Source of the DNA: Elysia marginata
Taxonomy: Eukaryota; Mollusca; Gastropoda; Plakobranchidae
Assembly: GCA_019649035.1 (NCBI GenBank)
Contig: BMAT01003668.1
Span: 241,686-269,728, forward strand
Direction of reading: 5' to 3'
DNA: 28,043 nucleotides
Numbering within the stretch: the first letter of the stretch is position 1; the number at the start of each line of letters is the position of its first letter. Below, piece by piece: positions 21,301-27,496 of this stretch. Made by a program: the position numbers and the translations under genes. The notes under the pieces are model-generated. The model worked only from the letters and a program-made list of their open reading frames with translations. It was not told where the DNA came from and made no database searches.

Positions 21301-24300
21301 ACTCCACGATTTAAATCATTACAGATAATCAAGATGGTAAGCTGTCGATAGACGCTGTCCAAATACTGCGGAGATAGATGGAATATTCAATACGTCTATG
21401 CAACTATGAGCTAAAATGTCAATGCCCTCCTCCCAATAGTAAAGCAAAGTTCCACAATTTTAAGGAAGGCGCAGTAAGATCGATAACACAAGAAAAGTCA
21501 CGCGAAGGTGATAAAATCTCAAATAAAACGATGGAGAGCGAGGAAAAGAAGGTGGTTAAAGAAATGATTAATCAACCAATTGAGTTTTCCCAGTCCAAGG
21601 TTATTTTATAAAAAATAAACATTTTGGAAATACATAAAGTATACAAACTCCAGCCTTAACAGCCACCTAAGCAACATCTTACTGCCCATCACCATTTTTC
21701 ATTGCTAAATTCATGGCCATTACTAACATTAGAGATACGATCAATACAAATATCGCACTTTAAGGCAAACCACAGGAAATTGATGACTAGCATCAGGTAT
21801 TTTTGGTTAATCATGTTTAAAGTTAGCCTATGCATTGCATCCCCATAGGAATAGTACAGATAGTCTGTGCTATAGCAAAAAATGGCAAAAAAACGCTCAA
21901 GATATACAATACGTTGGTTATCTCTGTGTTTCTATGATATCAATCATTGACTACATGTGTAAAAGAGTTACACATAGAAGCTTACGGCAGGAAATTCACC
22001 AAGAGATTGTCAATGATCCCTTACCGGGACTGAAACACCAATACCCTTGTATGCTTGATTGTTGCCCGACTTGCAAGTTTTTAAGAACATCTTATGGCTA
22101 GGGTACACCACATGAAATTTCTACAGTTCGATTAAGTCATGCAACACAACAGGTTGTTTATAAACTCCAGATTTCTATGAAAGGTGGTCAAAGTACTGAG
22201 TGATAGCAAAAAACCTGGTTTGATAAGTTCAATTATACCTGCAAGGATCGTTTAATAACATCAACACTTAAAAGGATTTGGCCAGCTTAAAACTTCTGGG
22301 ATGTCACACAGCCAATGATGAAACAACATGTAGCAGATTTCAATACTTATGTTTGGAGAATTACATCCCCCATCCATGGGATCTAGTGACAGTAACTGAC
22401 TAATTTAGTCAGTGTGCGCCGGCCTTGATGTTTTTTTTCTCCTAAAAGTGCTCAAAATGTCGAAATCAATAATAAAATTATAATATCTAGATTCATTTAG
22501 CTCTTTTTACAATAAAATAAAGTCTCAAAGCGCTTCACCAAATGTACACTATTTCTTGCATACAAATTTACAAAACAAAGATAACATAGACCATTGAGAA
22601 TTCAAAAATTATTTTAAAAATTAAATAAATTGTATGAAGTGAATAAGTATGGACAAGATTGTTTGTATATTTAGAGTTCCCAATTTCTGCTAATGACTGA
22701 GTTTGAAAACAAGAATGTCTTCACAACTAAATTAAATCTAGACGAAGATTAAGACTGTTGGACTAACAAGAGTAGATGGTTCCAAATATCTGGGCCCTGG
22801 AATGTAAAAGCTCTTTCCCCATAGGTTCTCAATTTGGCTCTAGGTTTGGCTAACAAATTCTTCTTTTCTGATCTTAAAGTCCTTGTCAGAGTGTAAAGTG
22901 TAAACATAGTACTCAAAAAGGTTGGATAATTTGGAATACTTAAACATTAGAATACCTTACGTGCTGCTTTATACTCATTGTTCAGATTAAGCAAACCAAT
23001 ACTTCGCTAGTTTTTTATCACCCATGTCTTATTCATTTTTAGTTTTTCCTACTATATCTTTGACACTAATGATATGAAAACACTTAAAAGTCTCTAACTC
23101 AAAATCATAGACAACTTGTATGTGCATGTTATTAAAAAGTCCAGAGAAACTGGCATGCTCAAGAATTGTAGACAATAGTTCTTGTAAGGAGCGGGTTTAG
23201 AGCAATTATAAGTGTAAACATGTGTATGCCGAAGGCTTTTACTTAACGGTACTTTTAACTCTTTCAAAAAGAAACGCTACCTGTATTGGAAATGCTTACT
23301 GTATTTTTCCCAACTCTTTTCAATCTTTCCTAATTTTTCTACAGATGACACTCAGTCAGTATCCGCTAGGTGTACCGAAGACCTTGACATTGGTAAAGAT
23401 CCTTGGGCCATTGTTTCAATGTAAGTGAAAGCAATGATCTTTCGAATTGAGAGGATTGAATTGATCTCACGCCTGGGGTTGCGTTTTCACGAGCGTTTAA
23501 GTTTTGTAATTGTTTTTAACATTTCATATTGGATTTTTGCCTCTTCCCCTGTATTTTTCTATTGAGAAATTCTTTATAAAATGTGTATTTTCAGTTATGG
23601 GCCAAGTTACGGCTGTTGAATATTTTTACCCTGTGTGCATAAAGATTTCTAGACCTAGTGAAGATCTGCGTTCTTTAAAACACTGACGACCATGCAGTGA
23701 AAAATGTAAACAACCCCTTAAACGTCTCAGACATTAACCTTTACAAAAAGGCAAAGAGGGGCTTCACTAGATTGTTATCCACGACCTACAAATGAAAACA
23801 AAGACACTGTACCGTCGGTGACTGTAAGTTTAAACGGAAACAGCCTTAACTATATCAATGACAGAAAGAAAACGCCTAACACCCCCCTCCCTTTTTCACA
23901 TTGCTACTATAAAATTTAAAGCATTGAATGCAAGATTGGAAAAAAACAAAGCTATCCTACTGTCGGTTACAAAGTTACACATGAGATTGAAGTTCTTAAA
24001 AAAACTGAATAATGGTTATATGATAAGGGTGATGAAATTAAACTATTTTATCTGAACTGGAAACAATTATGAGACAAATAACAGACAGACGAAAGAGGTA
24101 GTGGTTTAATTACTTTTTTCAAGGACTCTTTTAACGTGAAAATAAAAAAAGAAGTCCCCAAATATTATCAAAGTATTACGCTACCTTGCTACCAACTCAT
24201 AGGCGTATATAGGCCACACTTCTCGAAGAAAAACAAATTGACGGTTCAGATTTTATTGAAACCTTGACGCCTGGGAGTTTTATTATGATGGGTGTTTTTA

Positions 24301-26927
24301 ATTTTCATGTGGATTTCAATTGCAACACCAGTGGTAATAAATTCGTAGACTTGCTCAACTCCTTTAACTTTCATCAAAATGTTATGGATACTGCGGATAA
24401 AACAAAGCCATACCCTAGACCTGGTCATTACTAACTTCTTAGATCCACCAGCAGCATATTTACTGAATCCACGGGTAGATTCTTGTAATTTCTCTGTTAA
24501 ACACTGTGTTCTTTTCGAGCTGAGAAGGCTGAAACCACGGCCTACTCGAAAAACCTATCAAAGGCTTTGAAAATATCAAATGAGTGACAAAATCAAGATA
24601 TTTTTAAAAAGACATTGTACAAAGTAAAAACCATACCCTGCTAGTAACCAGAACTATTTGAAAAGGACTAATGCTCAGTGGTATAATGATGGCATTCGTG
24701 AGTCCAAGATAGCCAGTGTGTAAAACCAAGACTTAAAATTTATTGCCAACTTTTCACTAATGCCAGAAATGACACAAATCGAGTGATCATCGAGACCAAA
24801 CCGAATCATATTAAACATAAGATCAGCGAAAACAAGAAAGACTTGAAAGAGATTTTCCCATGATGAAGAGCCAGGGGGCAACTAGCAGTCGCCGAAAAAA
24901 AACAAGACTGTCAGAGATCATTGCTTCATATTTCACCACCAAGATTTACAACCTAATAAAAGAGCTTAATAAAACAAATTTATCACCTGCTGATGATATT
25001 AGCGAGAGTTGTGATAAAACTAGTGCTGTGCCAGGCTTTTATTCTTTTACATCAGCTTATGAAGAAGTAAAAAAAGATCTTTTGAGCTTTTAACCTCTTC
25101 GCATGATATAATTATAGATTCACTGTATGGATTGTGATCCATGAGCAGCAGAAATTCCAAAAGTATATAGCATTGTCCGTTACAAACAAAGCATTAAAAA
25201 GTATTTGAATTTATGAAGAGTACCTGCATTTTTCATTAACATATCTAAACATAGAATTTGAAGTGTCTGTATGCTTTTCTTTTTTTTATTTGGTTTACCT
25301 TTTTTAAAATATAATCGAGAATTGTACAACTAAAATGTAAACTTTTCGCCTTAGCATGTAGCTTTGGAATCACTTGATTCTACTACAAGTTAATGTATTA
25401 TAACTATTTCCAGTATAGTATTGGCCATCTTCTTGTCCCTGATGGTTGCGGGCACACTGGCTGAGTTCTGTGTTGGACCCATATCACTCCGCTCAGCCAA
25501 CTTAATCAACGCGTTTGTCCCGTTCAGTAGTCCTTCAGACCCGGTAGACAATGGCATCATCAGCAACACCCTCAACAAAGGAATGCGCGAACCTCGAGGG
25601 CATTGGAACGAAGGATTTGAGTTGAGTGAAAGTCCGCACATCGCACCCCGTTCAGATAGTTCTGACGATCTGGGTAAGAACTATCCGTACCGCAAGGCCG
25701 TGGATGACGGGAACTGCCCGAACGAGACTTCGTCTAGCCAGTCGGCCACAGACAGGCTTGCTACACCGAGACAGTCTGGTGAAAGTCATGGGAAACCAAG
25801 CAATGATACAGGTTGGCACCAAAAGGTTTTCATCGCGTGTTGTCGCTGAGTGCTCTAAGTGGAATGAGATATGACTGAACTGATTTATTTTGTATATGAC
25901 AGAGTAACATAACGAAAAGTAAACATGGCTTTTTATCCGACAGTTTCCATTAGTTGAAATATCATTTTGGCGAAACTAGAAAACAAAATACAATTCAATA
26001 GCTTTGTGAAAAAAGGCATAACTGTTGAAAATTAATCTCAATCAATTTATAAATACAATTGGTATATAGATAGGCTATTAGAGAGAGAAGAGAAGAGGGA
26101 GATAGAGAGACATAGAGATAGACAGATAAATGTATAGATAGATAGCGAGAGAGAGAGAGAGAAAGAGAGAGAGAGTTCTGTAACTTAAAATAGAGAATGG
26201 TAGACAAAGAAGGAATGAGGTGGCCAAAATAGATGGAAAAAGATAGAGCTTGGAGCACAGCAAAAACAAAGATTATGTATATATAGAGAGAGAAGACAGG
26301 TAAAAGCGGGCGGGGGATTATGTGGTTGAAGTTGAGGTTGGAACGCAAAACAATGTCTCTTGGCTACTCGAAATTGAAAACGTTTTTGAAAAAGGAACGA
26401 TAATTTGCACTCTAATGAAACTCTATGTTGAAAAGACATTTTTTGCCTTGCATATTTTCATGGAGCTGCTAATACTGCTTAACTCATTCAGGCCAAATGG
26501 AGAAAATCGAACTTAAGCGATCGCCTCAGTCCTTGCGTCGGGCAAAAATACTCTAAATTTTAAATACATAAGATTATAATTCATATATGATGATGTGTGT
26601 GTTTTCTTTAAGTCGAGTGCAAACAATAATGGCAGCAGCATGACGATAAACAATCATGACGGAATCCTTTTGAGAGGAAGACTCGCAGTGAAGGAAATTC
26701 TAATGAAATATCTTAGATTGAATATCTCTGCTTCCTTTGACCAGCTCATCTGTCCAAGTGGCACCGTGTTCTGCTGTCCTTCTCGCTGCCCCGAAACACT
26801 GGTAAGATTCTTGGAGTTAAAGCTGGACCTGGCTCGATCGGCTGTCTCCACGGCATACGGGCACTCAGCATGGCCTGGATCATTTTTGGTCACGTGATCT
26901 ACTATGGTGGCGTTTATAAAAACTTCA
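6316..26927 (+). CDS. NRF-6/NDG-4-like transmembrane acyltransferase, 3' incomplete (nine exons)
   Basis: Joining nine exons (given separately) yields 445 residues plus one base, open at the right edge. Residues 1-22 form a signal peptide. Residues about 119-236 form an NRF domain with cysteines at 119, 165, 184, 210, 215 and 236. The signature MLDSWGKPESSILKGN lies at 140-155, with VCLPRSCRSEDL at 209-220. Residues about 247-268 are a transmembrane helix. Residues about 290-385 are a polar Ser-rich linker. Residues 394-402 (LLSFSLPRN) and 418-434 (CLHGIRALSMAWIIFGH) begin the acyltransferase-3 domain, with R423 and H434 making the family's R-X10-H motif. Family knowledge: C. elegans NRF-6 and NDG-4 act in lipid or yolk transport and in the fluoxetine response; the enzyme substrate is not established. 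Most of the multi-helix acyltransferase domain lies beyond 28043. The family call is strong; the function of this member is inferred. Confidence 0.93.
6852..7600 (+). pseudogene. LINE AP-like endonuclease domain, broken
   Basis: Recognisable blocks in order: LGTSNVRTLHEPGALG near 6860; ETHWPDAGDF with the catalytic Glu at 6956; YSGGEQHRHGVALIL near 7025-7075; an open stretch from 7082 (FSERIISAKF, LLIQAYAPTTDH); then a frameshift before a VGEFNAKVG block near 7280 and SARHT at 7412-7426. CGSDHKPVII near 7530-7558 supplies the Ser-Asp-His triad end at 7538-7546. A stop precedes ETHW (TAG in GI*ETHW) and more follow. GEFN replaces the usual GDFN, a change at a metal-binding Asp. It cannot be active as read. 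Confidence 0.85.
7601..7800 (-). repeat. tRNA-like insertion inside the LINE (probable SINE)
   Basis: LINE similarity stops near 7600 and resumes by about 7850. Within the gap, the minus strand has an A-box match (TGGCAAGGCGG, within 7744-7756, one mismatch) and a B-box match (GGTTCAAATCA, 7706-7716), spaced as in a tRNA. The intervening anticodon arm is degenerate. A short SINE inserted into the LINE is the likely explanation. I could not identify clear target-site duplications, so the borders are approximate. Confidence 0.5.
7850..9383 (+). pseudogene. LINE linker and reverse transcriptase domain, broken
   Basis: From about 7850 come the linker blocks EPYDKMIETMLGEHMDPEQW and KQHWMTTEILDIMEERKKKK. 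RT motifs follow: HKFPSEDEISTELLEAL (8425-8475), GVIPKNFTSGVFVALPK, CTISLISHAWKIQLRVLMNR, LGFRKGKGTRD (8709-8743), a frameshift, then FIDYAKAFDCVNHEKL (8813-8860) with the first catalytic Asp. After a stop at about 8924 comes QGCILSPSLFNLY (near 9000), then ICYADDTVILVES with YADDT at 9112-9126. It ends with INSKKTKTMHIG and YLYLGHMITEDVATLKEV. The catalytic Asp residues are intact, but at least four frameshifts or stops separate the blocks. Confidence 0.88.
9384..9768. repeat. Unidentified insertion splitting the LINE after the RT domain
   Basis: LINE similarity breaks off after DVATLKEVQMSCNQS and resumes with RIEKTRQKFWENKKLLR. The intervening ~385 bp has no LINE-like frame and no recognisable protein. 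An inserted non-autonomous element is likely. No terminal repeats or target-site duplication were evident by eye. Confidence 0.5.
9769..10322 (+). pseudogene. LINE ORF2 C-terminal domain, frameshifted
   Basis: The frame 9757-10281 reads NTKKRTLAWYIFSVFNYGCQ, then MWCYRRLLKDPWTEKKTNKE, then KRKLRYAGHIMRGSSGPLLQ and GQGRSRRNWVEEVKEWSGLG. This is the conserved tail of RTE-type and related LINEs. A frameshift near 10220-10270 moves the last residues (MAASFRTEDGT) to another frame that ends at the stop at 10320. Confidence 0.88.
11040..11137 (+). CDS. NRF-like gene, coding exon 2
   Basis: It encodes residues 21-53, including KKNSTTNNTPQLGYAIQNGQ, with a potential N-glycosylation site (NST). The acceptor is ACAACACAG and the donor is CAACAG|GTGAGA. 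It enters in phase 1 and leaves in phase 0. This is the mature extracellular or luminal N-terminus, which varies widely between family members, so the call rests mainly on splice phase and position. Confidence 0.8.
11138..12435 (+). other. Intron 2 of the NRF-like gene
   Basis: 1298 bp, phase 0, GTGAGA to TCACATAG. AT-rich, with a purine-rich stretch near 11930-12050 (repeated GGCAGACAAAG and AGGTAGA motifs). I see no coding sequence or recognisable transposon. Confidence 0.75.
12436..12591 (+). CDS. NRF-like gene, coding exon 3
   Basis: 52 codons, phase 0 at both ends, residues 54-105. It contains KGLADFAKRLGSSISQLPDL and DLLKIWRDSDLLRML, an amphipathic leucine-rich stretch of the type that precedes the first NRF cysteine in invertebrate members. 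GC content and the lack of stops stand out from the flanks. Acceptor CATAG, donor GG|GTAAAA. Confidence 0.88.
12592..12931 (+). other. Intron 3 of the NRF-like gene
   Basis: 340 bp, phase 0, from GTAAAA to GCTAAG. The acceptor is AAG rather than the more common CAG or TAG, but the pyrimidine run upstream is fair and the phase agrees. Nothing else is visible in it. Confidence 0.8.
12932..13034 (+). CDS. NRF-like gene, coding exon 4 (start of NRF domain)
   Basis: It encodes residues 106-139 plus one base. DWLKCKNDLHMMANG gives the first NRF cysteine (C119), and MWALQ leads into the signature in exon 5. The donor is CAAA|GTAAGG. The last A joins TG of exon 5 to make Met140. Confidence 0.92.
13035..13368 (+). 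other. Intron 4 of the NRF-like gene
   Basis: 334 bp, phase 1, GTAAGG to GATATCAG. No other feature seen. Confidence 0.85.
13369..13541 (+). CDS. NRF-like gene, coding exon 5 (NRF signature)
   Basis: It encodes residues 140-197. LDSWGKPESSILKGNTAFLG is the hallmark NRF motif (family pattern LDxxGKPxSGILxGNxxxxG). C165 lies in NNAECRGVHY and C184 in GNMCRMSIN. The donor is GGCC|GTAAGT, phase 0. A chance ORF reads on into the intron to 13607, but the strong donor and the perfect join to exon 6 argue against that. Confidence 0.95.
14317..14594 (-). mobile_element. Complete tRNA-derived SINE with 12-bp target-site duplication
   Basis: Direct repeats TCTGTAACAGAT at 14317-14328 and 14583-14594 flank a 254-bp element. 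On the minus strand the 5' head (14516-14582) begins GGGGCCTAGATAGCTCAG and has an A box (TAGCTCAGTTGG, 14560-14571) and B box (GGTTCGAAAC, 14518-14527). A tRNA-unrelated body follows. The 3' end is a short ATTG/CAAT-type tandem tail (TGATTGATTGATTGA on the plus strand, 14329 on). All parts expected of an intact tRNA SINE are present, and the TSD has no mismatch, so the insertion is fairly recent. It depends on a partner LINE for movement. Confidence 0.93.
14516..14582 (-). promoter_or_regulatory. Pol III internal promoter in the SINE head
   Basis: A box at 14560-14571 and B box at 14518-14527 on the minus strand, spaced as in a tRNA. The anticodon arm does not fold into a normal seven-base loop, so this is not itself a working tRNA gene. 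Confidence 0.8.
14860..16690 (-). pseudogene. Jockey-like LINE ORF2 relic
   Basis: Read on the minus strand from the right, the blocks are in the order expected of ORF2. VTDDEMGKSLNVL lies near 16400-16440. KHAKVIVILKSGQPATKNFS and TIFLLCCIYKLLETIATRIT lie near 16150-16270. QSGFRSDRDTKEQDLESS lies near 16060-16110. LYISDMPDTKLTE is followed after a frameshift by LGCADDWVLAHN, with the catalytic CADDW at 15750-15764. SNSKYLNITLERDLTHCKDI and LKKLEIATWGVSP lie near 15440-15570. ANMIDVKLRDSMRFIGG lies near 15290-15350, and EEILANRLRPSHANTAYN near 14930-14975. This matches jockey-type RT elements (YLGVTLDRTL, GxTWGA, NRFRTGH patterns). Many stops and frameshifts show it is long dead. Confidence 0.82.
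16691..17140. other. Intronic stretch, unassigned, partly GC-richer
   Basis: ORFs at 16806-17063 and 17021-17212 have no recognisable family. The part from about 16930 to 17060 is richer in G and C and adjoins the dispersed repeat copy B, so it may belong to the same element. No protein similarity seen. Confidence 0.35.
17141..17298 (+). repeat. Dispersed repeat, copy B (partner at 226-371)
   Basis: Same orientation as copy A. Shared core: CAGAGTCGCGAGGAAGCACTT here against AAGAGTCGCGAGGGAGCACTT there. Later shared text includes TCTCGTG-TATGGTGACTTTG and a GACC/GATC-ATTGCTATTCTTTCT-like block. The flanking sequence on both sides differs between copies, so the shared unit is about 150 bp. Confidence 0.6.
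17299..18263. other. Intronic stretch, no gene seen
   Basis: Mostly AT-rich. A 70-codon minus ORF at 17803-18015 has no recognisable features. No transposon protein was found in either strand by eye. Confidence 0.4.
18264..18292 (-). repeat. TTTA/TTG tandem tract, possible retroelement tail
   Basis: Plus-strand text is TTATTTATTTATTTG followed by repeated TTG. On the minus strand it reads as (CAA)n then AAATAAATA, the form of a LINE or SINE 3' tail. It lies about 110 bp downstream of the minus-strand ORF that ends at 18405. Confidence 0.6.
18405..18893 (-). CDS. Unidentified 162-residue charged protein ORF
   Basis: This is the longest open frame outside recognised exons and LINE relics. It starts MMKVGANLTAYLYYREQSSS, has a Ser/Thr/Gly-rich first third, a middle part with IERARRVLISKQITLDVSET, and a very basic and acidic end (LKKERNKQKGEREEGGKE, then a stretch ending ASEDAEA). 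It has no cysteine, no signal peptide, no membrane segment and no motif I recognise. GC content is clearly above the surrounding intron. The A-rich tail at 18264-18292 on the same strand suggests it is part of a retroelement, perhaps an ORF1/gag-like or non-autonomous piece. The region upstream is cut by a small gap at 18946-18948. It could also be an unexpressed chance ORF in repeat DNA. Function unknown. Confidence 0.35.
   Translation of the reverse strand: MMKVGANLTAYLYYREQSSSGNGGGTTLAQTNEEKGHEVVRKSDSSGTALDMSKQKVDRSATQHGEVIAHNAEKSAMIERARRVLISKQITLDVSETWVRRTRSAEGRTKRVLNTPLKKERNKQKGEREEGGKESARLQVDSEVEREKSPPVDRYASEDAEA
18946..18948. other. Three-base assembly gap
   Basis: Unresolved bases within the GC-richer block. 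Any ORF crossing this point cannot be read with certainty. Confidence 0.95.
18949..20815. other. Rest of intron 5, no gene recognised
   Basis: The part to about 19220 stays GC-richer and has two overlapping ORFs (18957-19196, 19057-19284) without recognisable similarity; it may belong to the same repeat as the ORF at 18405. A short direct repeat, CACAATGTTAGGG, occurs at about 19361 and 19391. A weak tRNA-like segment lies near 19925-20000. The remainder is plain AT-rich intron. Confidence 0.4.
20816..20903 (+). CDS. NRF-like gene, coding exon 6 (end of NRF domain)
   Basis: It encodes residues 198-226 plus one base. ITPIVLDVCLPRSCRSEDLN holds C210 and C215 in the family pattern GVCxPxSCSxxDL. 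Acceptor TTTTTGCCAG, donor CAGA|GTAAGT. The last A joins AT of exon 7 to form Asn227. Confidence 0.93.
22396..22412. repeat. Near-perfect palindrome, 8-bp arms
   Basis: CTGACTAA and TTAGTCAG are separated by one T. This short inverted repeat sits beside the LINE tail. It may be chance. Confidence 0.6.
22467..22985 (-). pseudogene. L2-like LINE ORF2 C-terminus and tail
   Basis: On the minus strand, 22985 to about 22690 reads PNYPTFLSTMF...LTRTLRSEKKNLLAKPRAK, then LRTYGERAFTFQGPDIWNHL, a stop, and FNLVVKTFLFS. This matches the end of L2-type ORF2s (pattern RxLRSxxxxxLxxPRxxLKTYGERAFxxxxPxLWNxLP...FKxxLKTxLF). After a diverged ~120 bp, KRFETLFYCKKS ends at the stop 22497-22499 and is followed by an AT-rich tail (22467-22496) resembling a worn ATT-type tail. 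It is 5'-truncated, as is usual for LINE insertions. Confidence 0.85.
23345..23420 (+). CDS. NRF-like gene, coding exon 7 (start of transmembrane segment)
   Basis: 76 bp, residues 227-251 plus two bases. SARCTEDLDIGKDPWAIVS contains the sixth NRF cysteine (C236) and the first residues of the transmembrane helix. Acceptor TTTCTACAG, donor CAAT|GTAAGT. AT joins T of exon 8 to give Ile252. A chance ORF in another frame overlaps it. Confidence 0.92.
23421..25413 (+). other. Intron 7 of the NRF-like gene
   Basis: 1993 bp, phase 2, from GTAAGT to ATTTCCAG. It contains a sense L2/CR1-like LINE fragment at about 24240-25092. The first ~800 bp shows nothing recognisable. Confidence 0.8.
24240..25092 (+). 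pseudogene. L2/CR1-like LINE ORF2 fragment (endonuclease end and linker)
   Basis: The blocks fall in order through shifting frames. A degraded FNFHVDFNCNTSGNKFVDLL equivalent lies near 24297-24357. Then come HTLDLVITNF and NPRVDSCNFSVKHCVLFELR (about 24410-24530), RLKPRPTRKTYQRL, and RTNAQWYNDGIRESKIASV (about 24665-24720). SENKKDLKEIF is near 24825-24860. Last is FTTKIYNLIKELNKTNLSPA...EEVKKDLLSF (about 24930-25090). This is the stretch between the endonuclease and the RT of L2/CR1-type elements. SVKH stands where SDH should give the catalytic Asp, so the site is lost. It stops before the RT core. Confidence 0.82.
25414..25811 (+). CDS. NRF-like gene, coding exon 8 (membrane helix and polar linker)
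   Basis: 398 bp, residues 252-384 plus one base. IVLAIFLSLMVAGTLAEF completes the first transmembrane helix. ANLINAFVPFSSPSDPVDNG leads into a polar, probably cytosolic, linker rich in Ser, Asn and Asp (for example SSSQSATDRLATPRQSGESH). The donor ACAG|GTTGGC is weak but in the right phase: G plus CT of exon 9 makes Ala385. The frame stays open to a stop at 25847-25849, so intron retention would give a truncated, single-helix protein. Confidence 0.93.
25812..26744 (+). other. Intron 8 of the NRF-like gene
   Basis: 933 bp, phase 1, from GTTGGC to TTCCTTTGACCAG. It contains a GA-rich microsatellite at about 26077-26177. Just before the acceptor, an ORF in another frame (26595-26897) overlaps exon 9 and is a chance shadow. 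Confidence 0.85.
26077..26177. repeat. GA/GATA-rich microsatellite
   Basis: Irregular GAGA and GATA units with a purer GA run near 26148-26175. The minus-strand ORFs rich in Ser and Leu across it are repeat artefacts. Confidence 0.85.
26745..26927 (+). CDS. NRF-like gene, coding exon 9 (start of acyltransferase-3 domain)
   Basis: 183 bp, residues 385-445 plus one base. HLSKWHRVLLSFSLPRN precedes the domain, then GSIGCLHGIRALSMAWIIFG and HVIYYGGVYKNF. R423 and H434 form the R-X10-H motif of membrane acyltransferases. The acceptor follows the pyrimidine-rich CTCTGCTTCCTTTGACCAG. The donor is TTCA|GTAAGA. The correct frame is hidden by a longer open frame on the same strand that gives no family similarity. 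Confidence 0.93.
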
Positions 26928-27435
26928 GTAAGACTTACAATAAATGTTTTCCTGTTATGAAAGATTATTCGCGTTTTTTCCTAGTATTTTGTAAACAACA
27001 AAACGTGTACTTTATCATAATAATTGTCTGATAAAAATATATTGCCTAACATGGTAGACTATCTACTATCTATGATTTTCGTACTATTCGAAAGTCACCT
27101 CTGAGGTTTTATCAGTCAAGAGGAAAAAAATGATAATTTAAACTGTCTTTTGCCGGGGTAAAGAATTTAAGGCAGATAAAAATAAAAATTAATCACTTGT
27201 ACTGTATGAATCGCAAAAGAAAGACAATAGCTATTTTTTTAAAAGGCGTGATTTTTCTAGCTCTTTTACTTAGCCTTAGAATTTGATAAATTATTCAGAT
27301 TTGTTTCAGCTTGATTCTTCTAAATTCATGCACAATCAACACACCCTAGAGAGAGAGAAAGAGAGAGAGAGAGTGAGAGAGAGGGCAAGAGAAAGAGAGA
27401 TAGATAGATAGACAGATAGGTAGATAGATAGATAA

Positions 27436-27496
<61 letters not shown>

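Larger units (their letters stand above)
20904..23344 (+). other. Intron 6 of the NRF-like gene
   Basis: 2441 bp, phase 1, from GTAAGT to TTTTCTACAG. It contains an L2-like LINE 3' end on the minus strand (22467-22985). The ORFs at 21378-21611 and 21835-22101 have no recognisable family. A 17-bp near-palindrome CTGACTAATTTAGTCAG lies at 22396-22412. Confidence 0.8.

Noticed and set aside
21378..22101. Two ORFs in intron 6 (77 and 88 codons)
   Set aside because: No recognisable domain and no splice support for joining them to the main gene, which is already complete across this intron.
25995..26348. 117-residue minus-strand ORF with many Ser and Leu
   Set aside because: Its distinctive part is the complement of the GA-rich microsatellite; the rest is unremarkable intron.
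26595..26897. 100-residue plus-strand ORF ending over exon 9
   Set aside because: The NRF/acyltransferase similarity is in a different frame that begins only at 26745. The longer ORF gives no family match and breaks the phase from exon 8.
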